From: TMED14 sp964475135
GTDB taxonomy: Bacteria > Bacteroidota > Bacteroidia > Flavobacteriales > Schleiferiaceae
Direction: 5' to 3'
NCBI GenBank assembly: GCA_964475135.1
Contig: CAYYWL010000001.1
Span: 62,001 to 126,000, forward strand
DNA: 64,000 nucleotides
In this document: in pieces, positions 8,221 through 16,818 of the stretch
Numbering within the stretch: position 1 is the first letter of the stretch
Layout: each line of letters starts with the position of its first letter
The notes under the pieces: generated by a model
Databases searched by the model: none
Told to the model about the DNA's origin: nothing
What the model saw: only the letters and a program-made list of their open reading frames with translations
Made by a program: the position numbers and the translations under genes

Positions 8221-9213
8221 ATGCCGATTCTACCTTTTCAAAAGCCTGACAAGGCCCACGTCATCTCGACGTCGGAGACCGTTGGTCAGTTCGAGTTCCG
8301 CCCCTTGGAGCCTGGTTTTGGCCTCACGGTTGGCAATGCACTTCGCCGTGTACTGTTGAACTCGCTGGAGGGTTTTGCCTTCACTAGCGTCCGCATTAAT
8401 GGTGTGGAGCATGAGTTCTCGACCATCAAAGGAGTGGTGGAAGATGTAACAGAGATGATTCTCAATTTGAAGCAAGTTCGCTTCAAGCGCCAAATTGAAG
8501 GTGTGGAAGGAGAGACTGTGAAAGTTGTTGTATCTGGCAAGGATGCGTTTAAGGCAGGTGATCTTGCTGCCTTTCTGACGAACTTTCAGGTGCTCAATCC
8601 TGACTTGGTGATCTGCAACATGGATCCCTCGATCAAGCTCGAAATGGAATTTACCATTGAGAAAGGTCGTGGGTACGTTCCGGCTGAGGAGAATAAAAAG
8701 GTTGATGCGCCGATCGGTACCATTTTTATGGATTCGATTTACACCCCGATGAAAAATGTGAGCTACGAAGTTGAGAACTTCCGCGTTGAGCAGAAGACGG
8801 ACTACGAAAAGCTCGTTCTGAACATCGAAAGTGACGGTTCAATTGCTCCTGTTGATGCACTTACCGAGGCTGCGCACATTTTGATCCAGCACTTTATGCT
8901 CTTCACCGACGAAAAGATGGTTGCAGAGACTGAAGTAGCCGTTGAAACTGAGACCTACGACGAAGAAGTATTGGAGATGCGCAAGCTGTTGCTTCGCCCG
9001 CTAACCGAGCTAGAGTTGAGCGTTCGCGCGCTGAATTGCTTGAAGGCTGCTGAAGTTGAGCTCGTTTCTGACCTGGTGTCCTACACCAAGGCTGATTTGA
9101 TGAAGTTCCGCAATTTCGGCAAGAAGTCGCTCACTGAGCTTGAAGAGCTCGTAGCTCGCCTTGGCCTGACCTTCGGAATGGATGTAACCAAGTACAAACT
9201 CGATAAAGAATAA
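8221..9213 (+). CDS. rpoA: RNA polymerase alpha subunit
   Basis: 330 residues. The N-terminal domain, which dimerises and assembles beta and beta', spans about residues 1-230 and includes FRPLEPGFGLTVGNALRRVLL near residue 25. The C-terminal domain, which contacts UP-element DNA and activators, covers about 250-330 and has ELELSVRALNCLKAAEVELV and FGKKSLTELEELVARLGL. The order S4-RpoA-L17 is canonical. Confidence 0.98.
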   Translation: MPILPFQKPDKAHVISTSETVGQFEFRPLEPGFGLTVGNALRRVLLNSLEGFAFTSVRINGVEHEFSTIKGVVEDVTEMILNLKQVRFKRQIEGVEGETVKVVVSGKDAFKAGDLAAFLTNFQVLNPDLVICNMDPSIKLEMEFTIEKGRGYVPAEENKKVDAPIGTIFMDSIYTPMKNVSYEVENFRVEQKTDYEKLVLNIESDGSIAPVDALTEAAHILIQHFMLFTDEKMVAETEVAVETETYDEEVLEMRKLLLRPLTELELSVRALNCLKAAEVELVSDLVSYTKADLMKFRNFGKKSLTELEELVARLGLTFGMDVTKYKLDKE

Positions 9214-9216
9214 GAC

Positions 9217-9723
9217 ATGCGTCACGGCAAGAAATTTAATCACTTAGGACGTACGGCTTCGCACCGCAAGGCGATGCTGAGCAATATGGCGGCTTCATTG
9301 ATCACGCACAAGCGCATCAACACGACTTTGGCTAAGGCTAAGGAACTGAAGAAGTACGTAGAGCCTTTGGTTACGCGCTCAAAAACCGACAGCACGCACA
9401 ACCGCCGTATGGTATTCTCGTACCTTCAGGATAAGGAAGCTGTAACGGAGTTGTTCCGCGAGGTTTCGGTAAAGGTTGCTGACCGTCCAGGTGGCTACAC
9501 GCGCATCATCAAGACTGGAACCCGTTTGGGTGACAATGCAGAGATGGCAATGATCGAATTGGTGGACTTCAACGATATCTACACCAACGCCAAGAAGGAG
9601 GCCAAGAAGTCAACGCGCCGTGGTCGCGCGAAGGCCGCTACTCCTGCTGCAGCTCCAGTAGCTGAAGTGGTAGTTGAGGCTCCTGAAGTAGCTGAAAACA
9701 ACGAAACGAACGACGCGGAATAA
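9217..9723 (+). CDS. rplQ: 50S ribosomal protein L17 with Ala-rich tail
   Basis: 168 residues. The L17 core (RHGKKFNHLGRTASHRKAML to VELVDFNDIY) occupies the first ~125 residues. The remaining ~45 residues form a Lys/Arg then Ala/Val/Glu-rich tail, as in other Bacteroidota L17 proteins, making it longer than the E. coli protein. It is the last ribosomal gene of the cluster and is followed by a strong terminator. Confidence 0.98.
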   Translation: MRHGKKFNHLGRTASHRKAMLSNMAASLITHKRINTTLAKAKELKKYVEPLVTRSKTDSTHNRRMVFSYLQDKEAVTELFREVSVKVADRPGGYTRIIKTGTRLGDNAEMAMIELVDFNDIYTNAKKEAKKSTRRGRAKAATPAAAPVAEVVVEAPEVAENNETNDAE

Positions 9724-9746
9724 ACCGTGTTTGGCTCGTACTTTGC

Positions 9747-9777
9747 AAAGGATAAGGTGTCCCCTTATCCTTTTTTT
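9747..9777 (+). terminator. Rho-independent terminator of the ribosomal operon
   Basis: An 11-bp perfect stem (9747-9757 pairs with 9763-9773) with a 5-nt loop, followed by a run of T to 9777. It lies 23 nt after rplQ and separates the ribosomal operon from carA. Confidence 0.93.
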
Positions 9778-9801
9778 GTGCCCAATTCTTAAGTGTTGAT
9801 A

Positions 9802-10896
9802 ATGAGTTCAAAAGCCTTTGTTCTTCTCTCGGACGGCACCCTGTTCGAGGGCGTATCGGTCGGAATCGACGGAACGTCTGTAGGGGAGATTTGCTTCAAT
9901 ACCGGGATGACCGGCTACCAAGAGATTTTTACGGATCCGAGCTACAAGGGCCAAATTATGGTTACTGCGACGGCCCACATTGGGAATTACGGTGTAGAAG
10001 ATGAAGAGAACGAGTCGGCCGGAGTACAAATTGCTGGCTTGGTTTGCCGGAATTTTAGTGAGCTGGCCTCACGTGTTCGCGGTTCGAACCAGAGCCTTAA
10101 ATCCTATATGAATGGTTCTGTGGTTGTTGCTGAAGTGGACACACGTGCATTGGTACAGCACATCCGCGATTTTGGAGCGCAGAATGCGGTTGTAACTACT
10201 GAATTGACCCTAGAAGAAGCGCAGCAGCGCCTTGTGGATGCTCCGAATATGGAGGGTCTCGAGCTTTGTTCGCAGGTAAGCACTACTGAACCCTACACGG
10301 TTGGTGACCGCAATTCGGCGTTCCACGTTGCGGCTCTCGATCTTGGCGTAAAGCGTAATATTCTTAGAAATTTGGTTCGCGTCGGATGCCGAGTTACGGT
10401 GTATCCCTACAGTACTCCTTTTGACGTTCTCGCATCGGAAGCACCTGATGGATTTTTCTTGTCGAACGGTCCAGGAGATCCCGCCGCGAGTCCTCAGGTT
10501 ATTGAGACGGTGCGTCAAATCTTGGAATCGGGCAAACCCACTTTTGGTATTTGCTTGGGGCATCAGATGATTGCCCTCGCCTCGGGTTTGAACACCTACA
10601 AAATGCACAATGGTCACCGCGGAATTAACCACCCCGTGAAGAACCTTACGACGGGGAAAGGTGAAATCACCTCACAGAACCATGGGTTTGCGGTTTCGAT
10701 GCAGGACGTAGAGTCGGCAAAGAATGTTGCGCTGACCCATGTTCACCTCAACGATGGAACCGTTGCCGGAATTCGGCGTACAGACGTTCCTGCATTTAGC
10801 GTGCAGTACCACCCTGAGGCGTCTCCAGGTCCGCACGATGCCCAATACCTCTTTGATGAATTTGTTGCCTTAATGAGCGCTAAAATCCCAGCTTAA
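9802..10896 (+). CDS. carA: Carbamoyl-phosphate synthase small (glutaminase) subunit
   Basis: 364 residues from ATG 9802. An in-frame GTG nine bases upstream would add only MLI; the ATG directly before SSKAFVLLSDGTLFEG fits the family better. CarA hydrolyses glutamine to feed ammonia to CarB for pyrimidine and arginine synthesis. The N-terminal CPSase_sm_chain domain covers about 1-135. The class I amidotransferase domain follows, with the nucleophile Cys in FGICLGHQM and the His/Glu pair in VQYHPEASPGPHD. carB is not nearby. eno follows after 2 nt, the conserved Bacteroidota order. Confidence 0.97.
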   Translation: MSSKAFVLLSDGTLFEGVSVGIDGTSVGEICFNTGMTGYQEIFTDPSYKGQIMVTATAHIGNYGVEDEENESAGVQIAGLVCRNFSELASRVRGSNQSLKSYMNGSVVVAEVDTRALVQHIRDFGAQNAVVTTELTLEEAQQRLVDAPNMEGLELCSQVSTTEPYTVGDRNSAFHVAALDLGVKRNILRNLVRVGCRVTVYPYSTPFDVLASEAPDGFFLSNGPGDPAASPQVIETVRQILESGKPTFGICLGHQMIALASGLNTYKMHNGHRGINHPVKNLTTGKGEITSQNHGFAVSMQDVESAKNVALTHVHLNDGTVAGIRRTDVPAFSVQYHPEASPGPHDAQYLFDEFVALMSAKIPA

Positions 10897-10898
10897 CC

Positions 10899-12179
10899 AT
10901 GCCTACAATTACTTCTGTTTACGCACGTCAGATTCTCGATTCACGCGGAAACCCCACCGTCGAAGCCGACGTAGTCACCGATTCTGGTCATTTTGGTCGG
11001 GCCGCTGTGCCCTCTGGAGCTTCTACGGGTGCCCACGAAGCAGTGGAGCTTCGTGATGGAGATTCCGCCGTGTACCTCGGAAAAGGTGTACTCAAGGCAG
11101 TTGACCATGTCAATAACGAGCTTGCTCAAGCCGTAGTTGGCCTTGAGGTTACCGATCAAGCCGAATTAGATATGGCCATGCTCGATGCCGACGGGACGCC
11201 CAATAAAGCTCGCCTCGGTGCCAATGCTATTTTGGCAGTATCGCTTGCTGCGGCGCGTGCTGCAGCGCAGGCAAGTGGACTTCCGCTCTTTCAGTACGTG
11301 GGTGGAGTAACGGCGCGCACGCTGCCGGTTCCGATGATGAACATTTTGAACGGTGGCGCCCACGCAGACAACGCTATTGATTTTCAGGAGTTCATGGTGA
11401 TGCCCGTGGGTGCTAAGAGCTTTAGCCAGGGCCTTCAAATGGGCACCGAAGTATTTCACCACCTCAAGTCGGTACTGAAGGCGAAGGGCTACAGCACGAA
11501 TGTGGGCGATGAGGGCGGTTTTGCGCCGAATATTCGTTCAAACGAAGAGGCTATTGAAACGGTTCTTGAAGCGATTACCAAAGCTGGATTTACCGCAGGT
11601 AAAGATCTCTACATCGCCATGGATGCTGCGATGACCGAGCTCTACGACGAGAAGACGGGTTTGTACACGTTCAAGAAGTCAGGTGGAGCCACAATGACCA
11701 CTGACGAGGTCGTTTCGTACTGGACCAATTGGGTGAATCAGTACCCTATCCTTTCAATTGAAGATGGCCTCGCCGAAGACGATTGGAATGGCTGGTCAAA
11801 ATTGAATTCCGCCATTGGAAACCGCGTTCAGATTGTGGGTGACGACCTTTTTGTAACCAACGTAGATCGCGTGACCAAGGGCATCGAGCTCAATGCCGCA
11901 AATTCAGTTCTGGTGAAGGTCAACCAAATTGGAACGTTGACCGAAACCATTGCGACCGTACAAAAGGCGCAGCGCAACGGTATGACGTGCATTATGTCGC
12001 ACCGCTCGGGAGAAACCGAAGATTCAACCATTGCAGATTTGGCTGTGGCGTTGAATACGGGTCAGATTAAGACCGGTTCCGCATCGCGTTCAGACCGTAT
12101 GGCTAAATACAACCAGCTTCTTCGCATTGAAGAAATGCTCGGTTCGACTGCGATCTACCCCGGAGCAAATTTTAAGTAA
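10899..12179 (+). CDS. eno: Enolase
   Basis: 426 residues, normal length. Enolase interconverts 2-phosphoglycerate and phosphoenolpyruvate in glycolysis. The N-terminal domain has ARQILDSRGNPTVEADV and SGASTGAHEAVELRD. The TIM-barrel domain shows the NVGDEGGFAPN loop, the metal ligands in IAMDAA, SIEDGLAEDD and VGDDLFVTN, and the SHRSGETEDSTIADLAVA signature. It lies 2 nt after carA and 21 nt before gltA, so the three are probably one transcript. Confidence 0.98.
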   Translation: MPTITSVYARQILDSRGNPTVEADVVTDSGHFGRAAVPSGASTGAHEAVELRDGDSAVYLGKGVLKAVDHVNNELAQAVVGLEVTDQAELDMAMLDADGTPNKARLGANAILAVSLAAARAAAQASGLPLFQYVGGVTARTLPVPMMNILNGGAHADNAIDFQEFMVMPVGAKSFSQGLQMGTEVFHHLKSVLKAKGYSTNVGDEGGFAPNIRSNEEAIETVLEAITKAGFTAGKDLYIAMDAAMTELYDEKTGLYTFKKSGGATMTTDEVVSYWTNWVNQYPILSIEDGLAEDDWNGWSKLNSAIGNRVQIVGDDLFVTNVDRVTKGIELNAANSVLVKVNQIGTLTETIATVQKAQRNGMTCIMSHRSGETEDSTIADLAVALNTGQIKTGSASRSDRMAKYNQLLRIEEMLGSTAIYPGANFK

Positions 12180-12200
12180 CCGACAAACAACCCCTTGATA

Positions 12201-13505
12201 ATGGATCGGATTAAAGAACATTTTGCAGAAAAAATAGCGCCAGCTCAAGCTGAGATTAAGGCCTTTTTGGCCGAGCACGGAGAAAAGTCGCTTGGTGAGA
12301 TTACCGTAGCCCAAATCTATCAGGGAATGCGTGGTATGACTGCGCTGATTTGTGAGACTTCAAAGTTGGATGCCCAAGAGGGCATTCGCTTCAGAGGCTA
12401 CAGTATCCCAGAATTGCAGGCACTACTTCCGAAGTACCCTGGAGGTGAGGAACCGCTTCCAGAAGGTCTCTTTCACTTGATTTTGATGAACGAGCTGCCG
12501 AACGACGACGATGTTCGCCGCATCAGCAATAGTTGGGCTCGTCGGGCGATTGTTCCTCCACACGTGTTCAAGACCATTGATGCACTGCCTATGACTGCGC
12601 ATCCCATGACTCAGTTTGTAGTGGGTATCATGGCACTTCGCACTGAAACGGAATTTGGCAAGGCCTACGCGCGCGGAATCAGCAAGTCGGAGTACTGGGA
12701 ATACACCTACGAGGACGCAATGAATCTGATTGCACGTCTGCCTCGAGTTGCGGCGTACATCTACCGCCGTACCTATAAAAACGGCGAGCATATTGAACCA
12801 GATCCCAAGTTGGATTGGGCTGGAAACTTTGCGCACATGCTCGGGTACGACAATGAAGAGTTCCGTGAATTGATGCGCCTGTACATGACCATTCACTCAG
12901 ATCATGAAGGTGGTAACGTTTCGGCCCACACGGTACATTTGGTTGGGTCAGCACTGAGTGATGCGTACCAGAGTTTCGCTGCCGGAATGAATGGGCTCGC
13001 TGGTCCCTTGCATGGCCTTGCCAACCAAGAGGTCATTAAGTGGACTCTTGAAATGCTCGAAGATTTGGGTACTCAAGAGCCGAGCAAGGATCAAATTGCA
13101 CAGTACGTGCACGATACGTTGGGTGCAGGTAAGGTGGTTCCAGGATTTGGACACGCCGTACTTCGCAAGACCGATCCTCGCTACATGGCACAGCGCGAGT
13201 TTGCCCAAAAGCACATGCCTGAAGACCCCTTGTTTAAGGTGATTTCGAACATCTTCGAGGTTGTTCCAGGTATACTTGAGGCTACCGGTAAGGTGAAGAA
13301 TCCGTTCCCGAACGTCGACGCGCACAGCGGCCAACTGCTGATGCACTACGGCATGGTAGAGTACGATTTTTACACGGTCCTCTTTGGCGTTTCACGTGCG
13401 CTTGGAGTGCTTACGAATTTGATCTGGGATCGTGCGTTGGCGATGCCGCTCGAGCGACCAGGATCTACAACGACAGAGTTGCTGAAGAAGAAGTTCAGCG
13501 CTTAA
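12201..13505 (+). CDS. gltA: Citrate synthase, eukaryote-like type
   Basis: 434 residues from ATG 12201; a TTG two codons upstream is less likely. The enzyme condenses oxaloacetate with acetyl-CoA to enter the TCA cycle. Catalytic residues are visible as His in GPLHGLANQ, His in VPGFGHAVLRKTDPR and Asp in NVDAHSGQLL. The sequence pattern (IRFRGYSIPELQALLP, PEGLFHLILMNELP) resembles the mitochondrial-type enzyme rather than the E. coli hexameric type. It ends the carA-eno-gltA unit before a strong terminator. Confidence 0.96.
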   Translation: MDRIKEHFAEKIAPAQAEIKAFLAEHGEKSLGEITVAQIYQGMRGMTALICETSKLDAQEGIRFRGYSIPELQALLPKYPGGEEPLPEGLFHLILMNELPNDDDVRRISNSWARRAIVPPHVFKTIDALPMTAHPMTQFVVGIMALRTETEFGKAYARGISKSEYWEYTYEDAMNLIARLPRVAAYIYRRTYKNGEHIEPDPKLDWAGNFAHMLGYDNEEFRELMRLYMTIHSDHEGGNVSAHTVHLVGSALSDAYQSFAAGMNGLAGPLHGLANQEVIKWTLEMLEDLGTQEPSKDQIAQYVHDTLGAGKVVPGFGHAVLRKTDPRYMAQREFAQKHMPEDPLFKVISNIFEVVPGILEATGKVKNPFPNVDAHSGQLLMHYGMVEYDFYTVLFGVSRALGVLTNLIWDRALAMPLERPGSTTTELLKKKFSA

Positions 13506-13521
13506 CAGCGCTGAGGACCCT

Positions 13522-13550
13522 AAGCCCTGGCCCACGCCGGGGCTTTTTTT
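13522..13550 (+). terminator. Rho-independent terminator after gltA
   Basis: A 10-bp stem (13522-13531 with 13536-13545, one G-T wobble) and a CCAC loop, followed by a T run. It lies 17 nt after the gltA stop. Confidence 0.93.
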
Positions 13551-13582
13551 ATTGTTATGTAAATGTGTAGATTGATTTTTTG

Positions 13583-13590
13583 TACCTTTG
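13583..13590 (+). promoter_or_regulatory. Putative rpsA promoter -7 element TAccTTTG
   Basis: An exact match to the Bacteroidota -7 consensus TAnnTTTG, placed between the gltA terminator and rpsA. No TTG at a convincing -33 distance is visible. It implies an untranslated leader of roughly 110 nt before rpsA. Confidence 0.7.
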
Positions 13591-13704
13591 CAGTCCCATT
13601 TTGGTACGCATTTCGAAAGGACGCTAAACTGGGAATCAATACTTAACGTCTCTCGGCGCTGCGCTTCAGTCCTTTCCGTGCGCCAGATACAAGACCCCAA
13701 GCTC
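13591..13704 (+). promoter_or_regulatory. Long, possibly structured 5' leader of rpsA
   Basis: 114 nt lie between the -7 element and the rpsA ATG, unusual here because most promoters sit 4-25 nt from their start codon. An 8-nt block GAAAGGAC (13615-13622) is exactly complementary to GTCCTTTC (13669-13676). The first leader bases (TCCCA near 13594) can pair with TGGGA near 13630. Autoregulation by S1 is known in enterobacteria; any such role here is inference. Confidence 0.45.
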
Positions 13705-15645
13705 ATGTCTGAAGAGCTAAACCCCGAATTGGAGGGCCAAATCCAAGAACAAGTCGCTGCAGAAGTAGAGGCTACCCCCGAAGTTACTGCCGTAGAATCA
13801 GCACCTGAAGTTGAGGCTTCAGAAGATTCCGCAGAAGAGGATGAGCTCGAGCTCGTTCTTGAAGTAGAAGAGGAAGAAGAAACATTTGACTGGAATTCGT
13901 ACGAGTCAGGTTTCGGAGCCCGCGGCGAAGAGCACAAGGCAATGGAGCAGCTTTACGAAGCTACTTTGGTTACGTCGGTCGAGCACCAAGTGGTGAACGG
14001 AGTCGTAGTACAATTGACCGAACGCGACGCCATCATCGACATTTCGTCGAAGTCAGAGGGTGTTGTATCACTGAACGAGTTCCGCTACAATCCTGATCTT
14101 AAAGTCGGTGACCTCGTTGAGGTGCTTGTAGACAAGCAAGAAGACAAGTTGGGACAGCTTGTGCTTTCGCACCGCAAGGCCCGCTCAATTAAGGCTTGGG
14201 ATCGTGTGAATGAGGCGTTTGAAGCTGAAGAAATCGTACAAGGTTACGTCAAGGCCCGCACTAAGGGTGGTATGATTGTCGACGTCTTCGGTCTAGAGGC
14301 ATTCTTGCCAGGGTCGCAAATCGACGTCAAGCCAATTCGCGACTACGACGTTTACGTGGACAAGACCATGGAGTTTAAGATCGTTAAGATCAACCACGAG
14401 TTCAAGAACGTGGTGGTTTCGCACAAAGCCCTTATCGAGGCTGACCTCGAAGAGCAAAAGCGCAAGATTATTGGACAGCTCGAAAAGGGTCAAGTTCTCG
14501 AAGGTGTGGTCAAGAACATCACCAGCTACGGGGTGTTCATTGACCTCGGTGGCGTGGACGGTCTCGTGCACATTACCGACCTTTCATGGAGCCGAATCAA
14601 CCATCCGTCAGAGGTGGTTGAGCTCGACCAGAAGCTCAACGTGGTTATTTTGGACTTTGACGAGGCCAAGACCCGCATCCAGCTCGGTCTCAAACAGCTT
14701 TCGGCTCATCCTTGGGATGCCCTTAGCCAGAGCGTATCAGCTGGAGACACCATCAAGGGTAAAGTCGTTGTTCTCGCCGACTACGGTGCGTTTATCGAGG
14801 TTGCTCCGGGAGTTGAAGGTCTAGTACACGTTTCTGAGATGAGCTGGGGATCGCACCTGCGTTCTGCCCAAGACTTCTTCAAAGTTGGTGACATGGTCGA
14901 AGCATCTGTTCTTTCAATCGACCGTGAAGAGCGCAAGATGTCGCTCGGCATCAAGCAATTAACGCCAGATCCTTGGTCAAGCATCACCGCAAAGTACCCA
15001 GTAGGCTCACAGCATACCGGAAAGGTTCGCAACTTCACCAACTTCGGGGTCTTTGTTGAGCTCGAAGAAGGAATTGATGGTTTGATTCACATCAGCGACC
15101 TGTCTTGGTTGAAGAAGGTGAAGCACCCAAGTGAGTTTACCTCAGTAGGTGCAGAACTTGAAGTGAAAGTGTTGGATATCGATGTCGACAACCGCCGCTT
15201 GAGCCTTGGCCACAAGCAAGTGAGTGACAATCCTTGGGACAACCTTGAAGATGTGTTTGAGGTAGGTAGTAGCCACACTGGAAGCGTCAAGTCGTCTGCC
15301 GACAAGGGCTTCAATATTTGGTTTGACAACCAAGAGATTGAGGCATACTGCCCACCACGTCACGCGACCAAGGAGGATAATTCAAGCATCGCTGTAGGTG
15401 AGGTGTTGGAGTTCCGTGTGATCGAGTTCAACCGTGATTCACGCCGCATTCTTGTTTCGCATACGCAAACCTTTAAGGGGGGCGCAGTCGAGGAGGGAGC
15501 TGAAGGCGGAAAAGGTAAGAAAGGTGCCAAGAGTACCGGAGCGAAGACGACCGTACAGTCGATCAACGCACAAGTTGAAAAGGCTACCTTGGGTGACCTC
15601 GACAGCTTGGCTCGCCTTAAGGAAGAGATGGAGGGCAAGGAGTAA
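13705..15645 (+). CDS. rpsA: 30S ribosomal protein S1
   Basis: 646 residues from ATG 13705. The frame is open further upstream but that part lies in the leader beyond the promoter. A very acidic N terminus (about residues 1-75, with ELELVLEVEEEEE) is followed by six S1 OB-fold repeats, the third to fifth being most canonical (VKNITSYGVFIDLGGVDGLV, VVVLADYGAFIEVAPGVEGL, VRNFTNFGVFVELEEGIDGL). The sixth is degenerate. A Gly/Lys-rich linker and a charged C terminus end the protein. S1 binds mRNA on the ribosome, which matters in a phylum whose starts lack Shine-Dalgarno sites. It is monocistronic with its own leader and terminator. Confidence 0.96.
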   Translation: MSEELNPELEGQIQEQVAAEVEATPEVTAVESAPEVEASEDSAEEDELELVLEVEEEEETFDWNSYESGFGARGEEHKAMEQLYEATLVTSVEHQVVNGVVVQLTERDAIIDISSKSEGVVSLNEFRYNPDLKVGDLVEVLVDKQEDKLGQLVLSHRKARSIKAWDRVNEAFEAEEIVQGYVKARTKGGMIVDVFGLEAFLPGSQIDVKPIRDYDVYVDKTMEFKIVKINHEFKNVVVSHKALIEADLEEQKRKIIGQLEKGQVLEGVVKNITSYGVFIDLGGVDGLVHITDLSWSRINHPSEVVELDQKLNVVILDFDEAKTRIQLGLKQLSAHPWDALSQSVSAGDTIKGKVVVLADYGAFIEVAPGVEGLVHVSEMSWGSHLRSAQDFFKVGDMVEASVLSIDREERKMSLGIKQLTPDPWSSITAKYPVGSQHTGKVRNFTNFGVFVELEEGIDGLIHISDLSWLKKVKHPSEFTSVGAELEVKVLDIDVDNRRLSLGHKQVSDNPWDNLEDVFEVGSSHTGSVKSSADKGFNIWFDNQEIEAYCPPRHATKEDNSSIAVGEVLEFRVIEFNRDSRRILVSHTQTFKGGAVEEGAEGGKGKKGAKSTGAKTTVQSINAQVEKATLGDLDSLARLKEEMEGKE

Positions 15646-15667
15646 TCCACAACCTACATTAAACGCG

Positions 15668-15695
15668 AAGGCCGCCTACCAGGGCGGCCTTTTTT
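15668..15695 (+). terminator. Rho-independent terminator after rpsA
   Basis: A 9-bp GC-rich stem (15668-15676 with 15683-15691) and a T run. The T run continues directly into the -7-like TTtcTTTG (15697-15704) in front of the next gene, so terminator and promoter are fused. Confidence 0.92.
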
Positions 15696-15696
15696 G

Positions 15697-15704
15697 TTTC
15701 TTTG
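15697..15704 (+). promoter_or_regulatory. Putative -7 element TTtcTTTG of the Nif3-like gene
   Basis: One mismatch to TAnnTTTG. It ends 4 nt before the ATG at 15709, the same very short spacing seen at other genes in the window. Confidence 0.5.
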
Positions 15705-15708
15705 CAGC

Positions 15709-16818
15709 ATGACAGTAGGAGCATTGGTAAAGTGGTTGGAAGAGCGTGCGCCGCTCCGCTACCAAGAGTCGTACGACAACAGTGGATTGTTGGTCGGTGA
15801 TTCAGAAATGCACATCACTGGGGTGCTGTGCACTTTAGATACAGATGAAGAGGTGCTTCGCGAGGCAGTCGCTCGTGGGTGCAACGTGGTGCTCAGTCAT
15901 CACCCCATCATTTTTAAGGGCTTAAAACGCCTTACGGGTAGCACGGTGGCTGAGCGGACGGTTGCGTTCGCGGTACGTAACGACATCGCGTTGTACGCTG
16001 GTCATACTAATTGGGACAGCATCTCGGGTGGGGTAAGTTTTTCACTGGCCCGTCGACTCGAAATACAAAATCCAAAGGTGATGATGCCGCGCAGCAAAGA
16101 ATTGCTGCAGCTGATTGTGTACGTTCCAACCGACTACGCATCTCAGGTGGCCGAAGCTGCTTTTTCGGCTGGAGCAGGCCATTTGGGTAATTACGATGAG
16201 TGCCACTTTACTTCAGAGGGGACGGGTACGTTTCGTCCACTCGAAGAATCGAATCCATATTCGGGGACTAGGGGAGTGCGCGAAGTTGCCCGAGAGCAGC
16301 GCTTGGAGTTCGTGGTTCCGGCCGTATTAAAAGGTCGAGTTCGCGATGCGGTGTGGCAGGCCCATCCGTACGAGGAAGTGGCTCATTCGTGGATTTCACT
16401 CGAGAATTCCTGGTCTGATGTGGGATACGGAGCCGTGGGCGATCTTCGTGAGCCTATTCGCTTGGGCGATTTTATTGCTCGCGCGGCCGGTACATTGGGT
16501 GCGGTTGCAGTGCGCTACAGTACCTCGGACCTCGATCGAATTGTTCAACGTATTTCGGTCTGCGGGGGGTCCGGGACGGAATTTATCGGAGCCGCAGCCG
16601 CGACTGGTGCGGATGTCTACGTGACAGGGGACGTCAAGTACCACGGCTTTCAGGATACTCCTGGCGGTATTGTCCTAGTCGATGTCGGGCACGGAGAAAG
16701 TGAGCGGCCCTTTATCGAAGATTGGGCTGAGGCTATTCGCTCAGAATTTGTTACTTTTGCAGTCCTAATTTCGGGTTCGGACAACCGTCCCGTACGTACA
16801 TACCTAAACCATGGCTAA
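15709..16818 (+). CDS. Nif3-like dinuclear metal centre protein (GTP cyclohydrolase I type 2 / NIF3 family)
   Basis: 369 residues from ATG 15709. It has the long Nif3 architecture: an N-terminal half with LVGDSEMHITGVLCTLD and the metal-binding SHHPIIFKGLK and YAGHTNWDS (His ligands), an inserted CutA/PII-like ferredoxin-fold domain at about residues 125-230, and the C-terminal half with GDVKYHGFQD and DVGHGESE completing the metal site. The exact function of Nif3 proteins is unsettled. The last codons overlap the next gene by 8 nt, the usual Bacteroidota pairing with a COG1579 protein. Confidence 0.93.
   Translation: MTVGALVKWLEERAPLRYQESYDNSGLLVGDSEMHITGVLCTLDTDEEVLREAVARGCNVVLSHHPIIFKGLKRLTGSTVAERTVAFAVRNDIALYAGHTNWDSISGGVSFSLARRLEIQNPKVMMPRSKELLQLIVYVPTDYASQVAEAAFSAGAGHLGNYDECHFTSEGTGTFRPLEESNPYSGTRGVREVAREQRLEFVVPAVLKGRVRDAVWQAHPYEEVAHSWISLENSWSDVGYGAVGDLREPIRLGDFIARAAGTLGAVAVRYSTSDLDRIVQRISVCGGSGTEFIGAAAATGADVYVTGDVKYHGFQDTPGGIVLVDVGHGESERPFIEDWAEAIRSEFVTFAVLISGSDNRPVRTYLNHG
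16752..16759 (+). promoter_or_regulatory. Candidate internal promoter TActTTTG
   Basis: An exact -7 consensus inside the 3' end of the Nif3-like gene, 51 nt before the ATG of the downstream coiled-coil gene. It may be chance, since it encodes conserved residues of the upstream protein. Confidence 0.3.
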
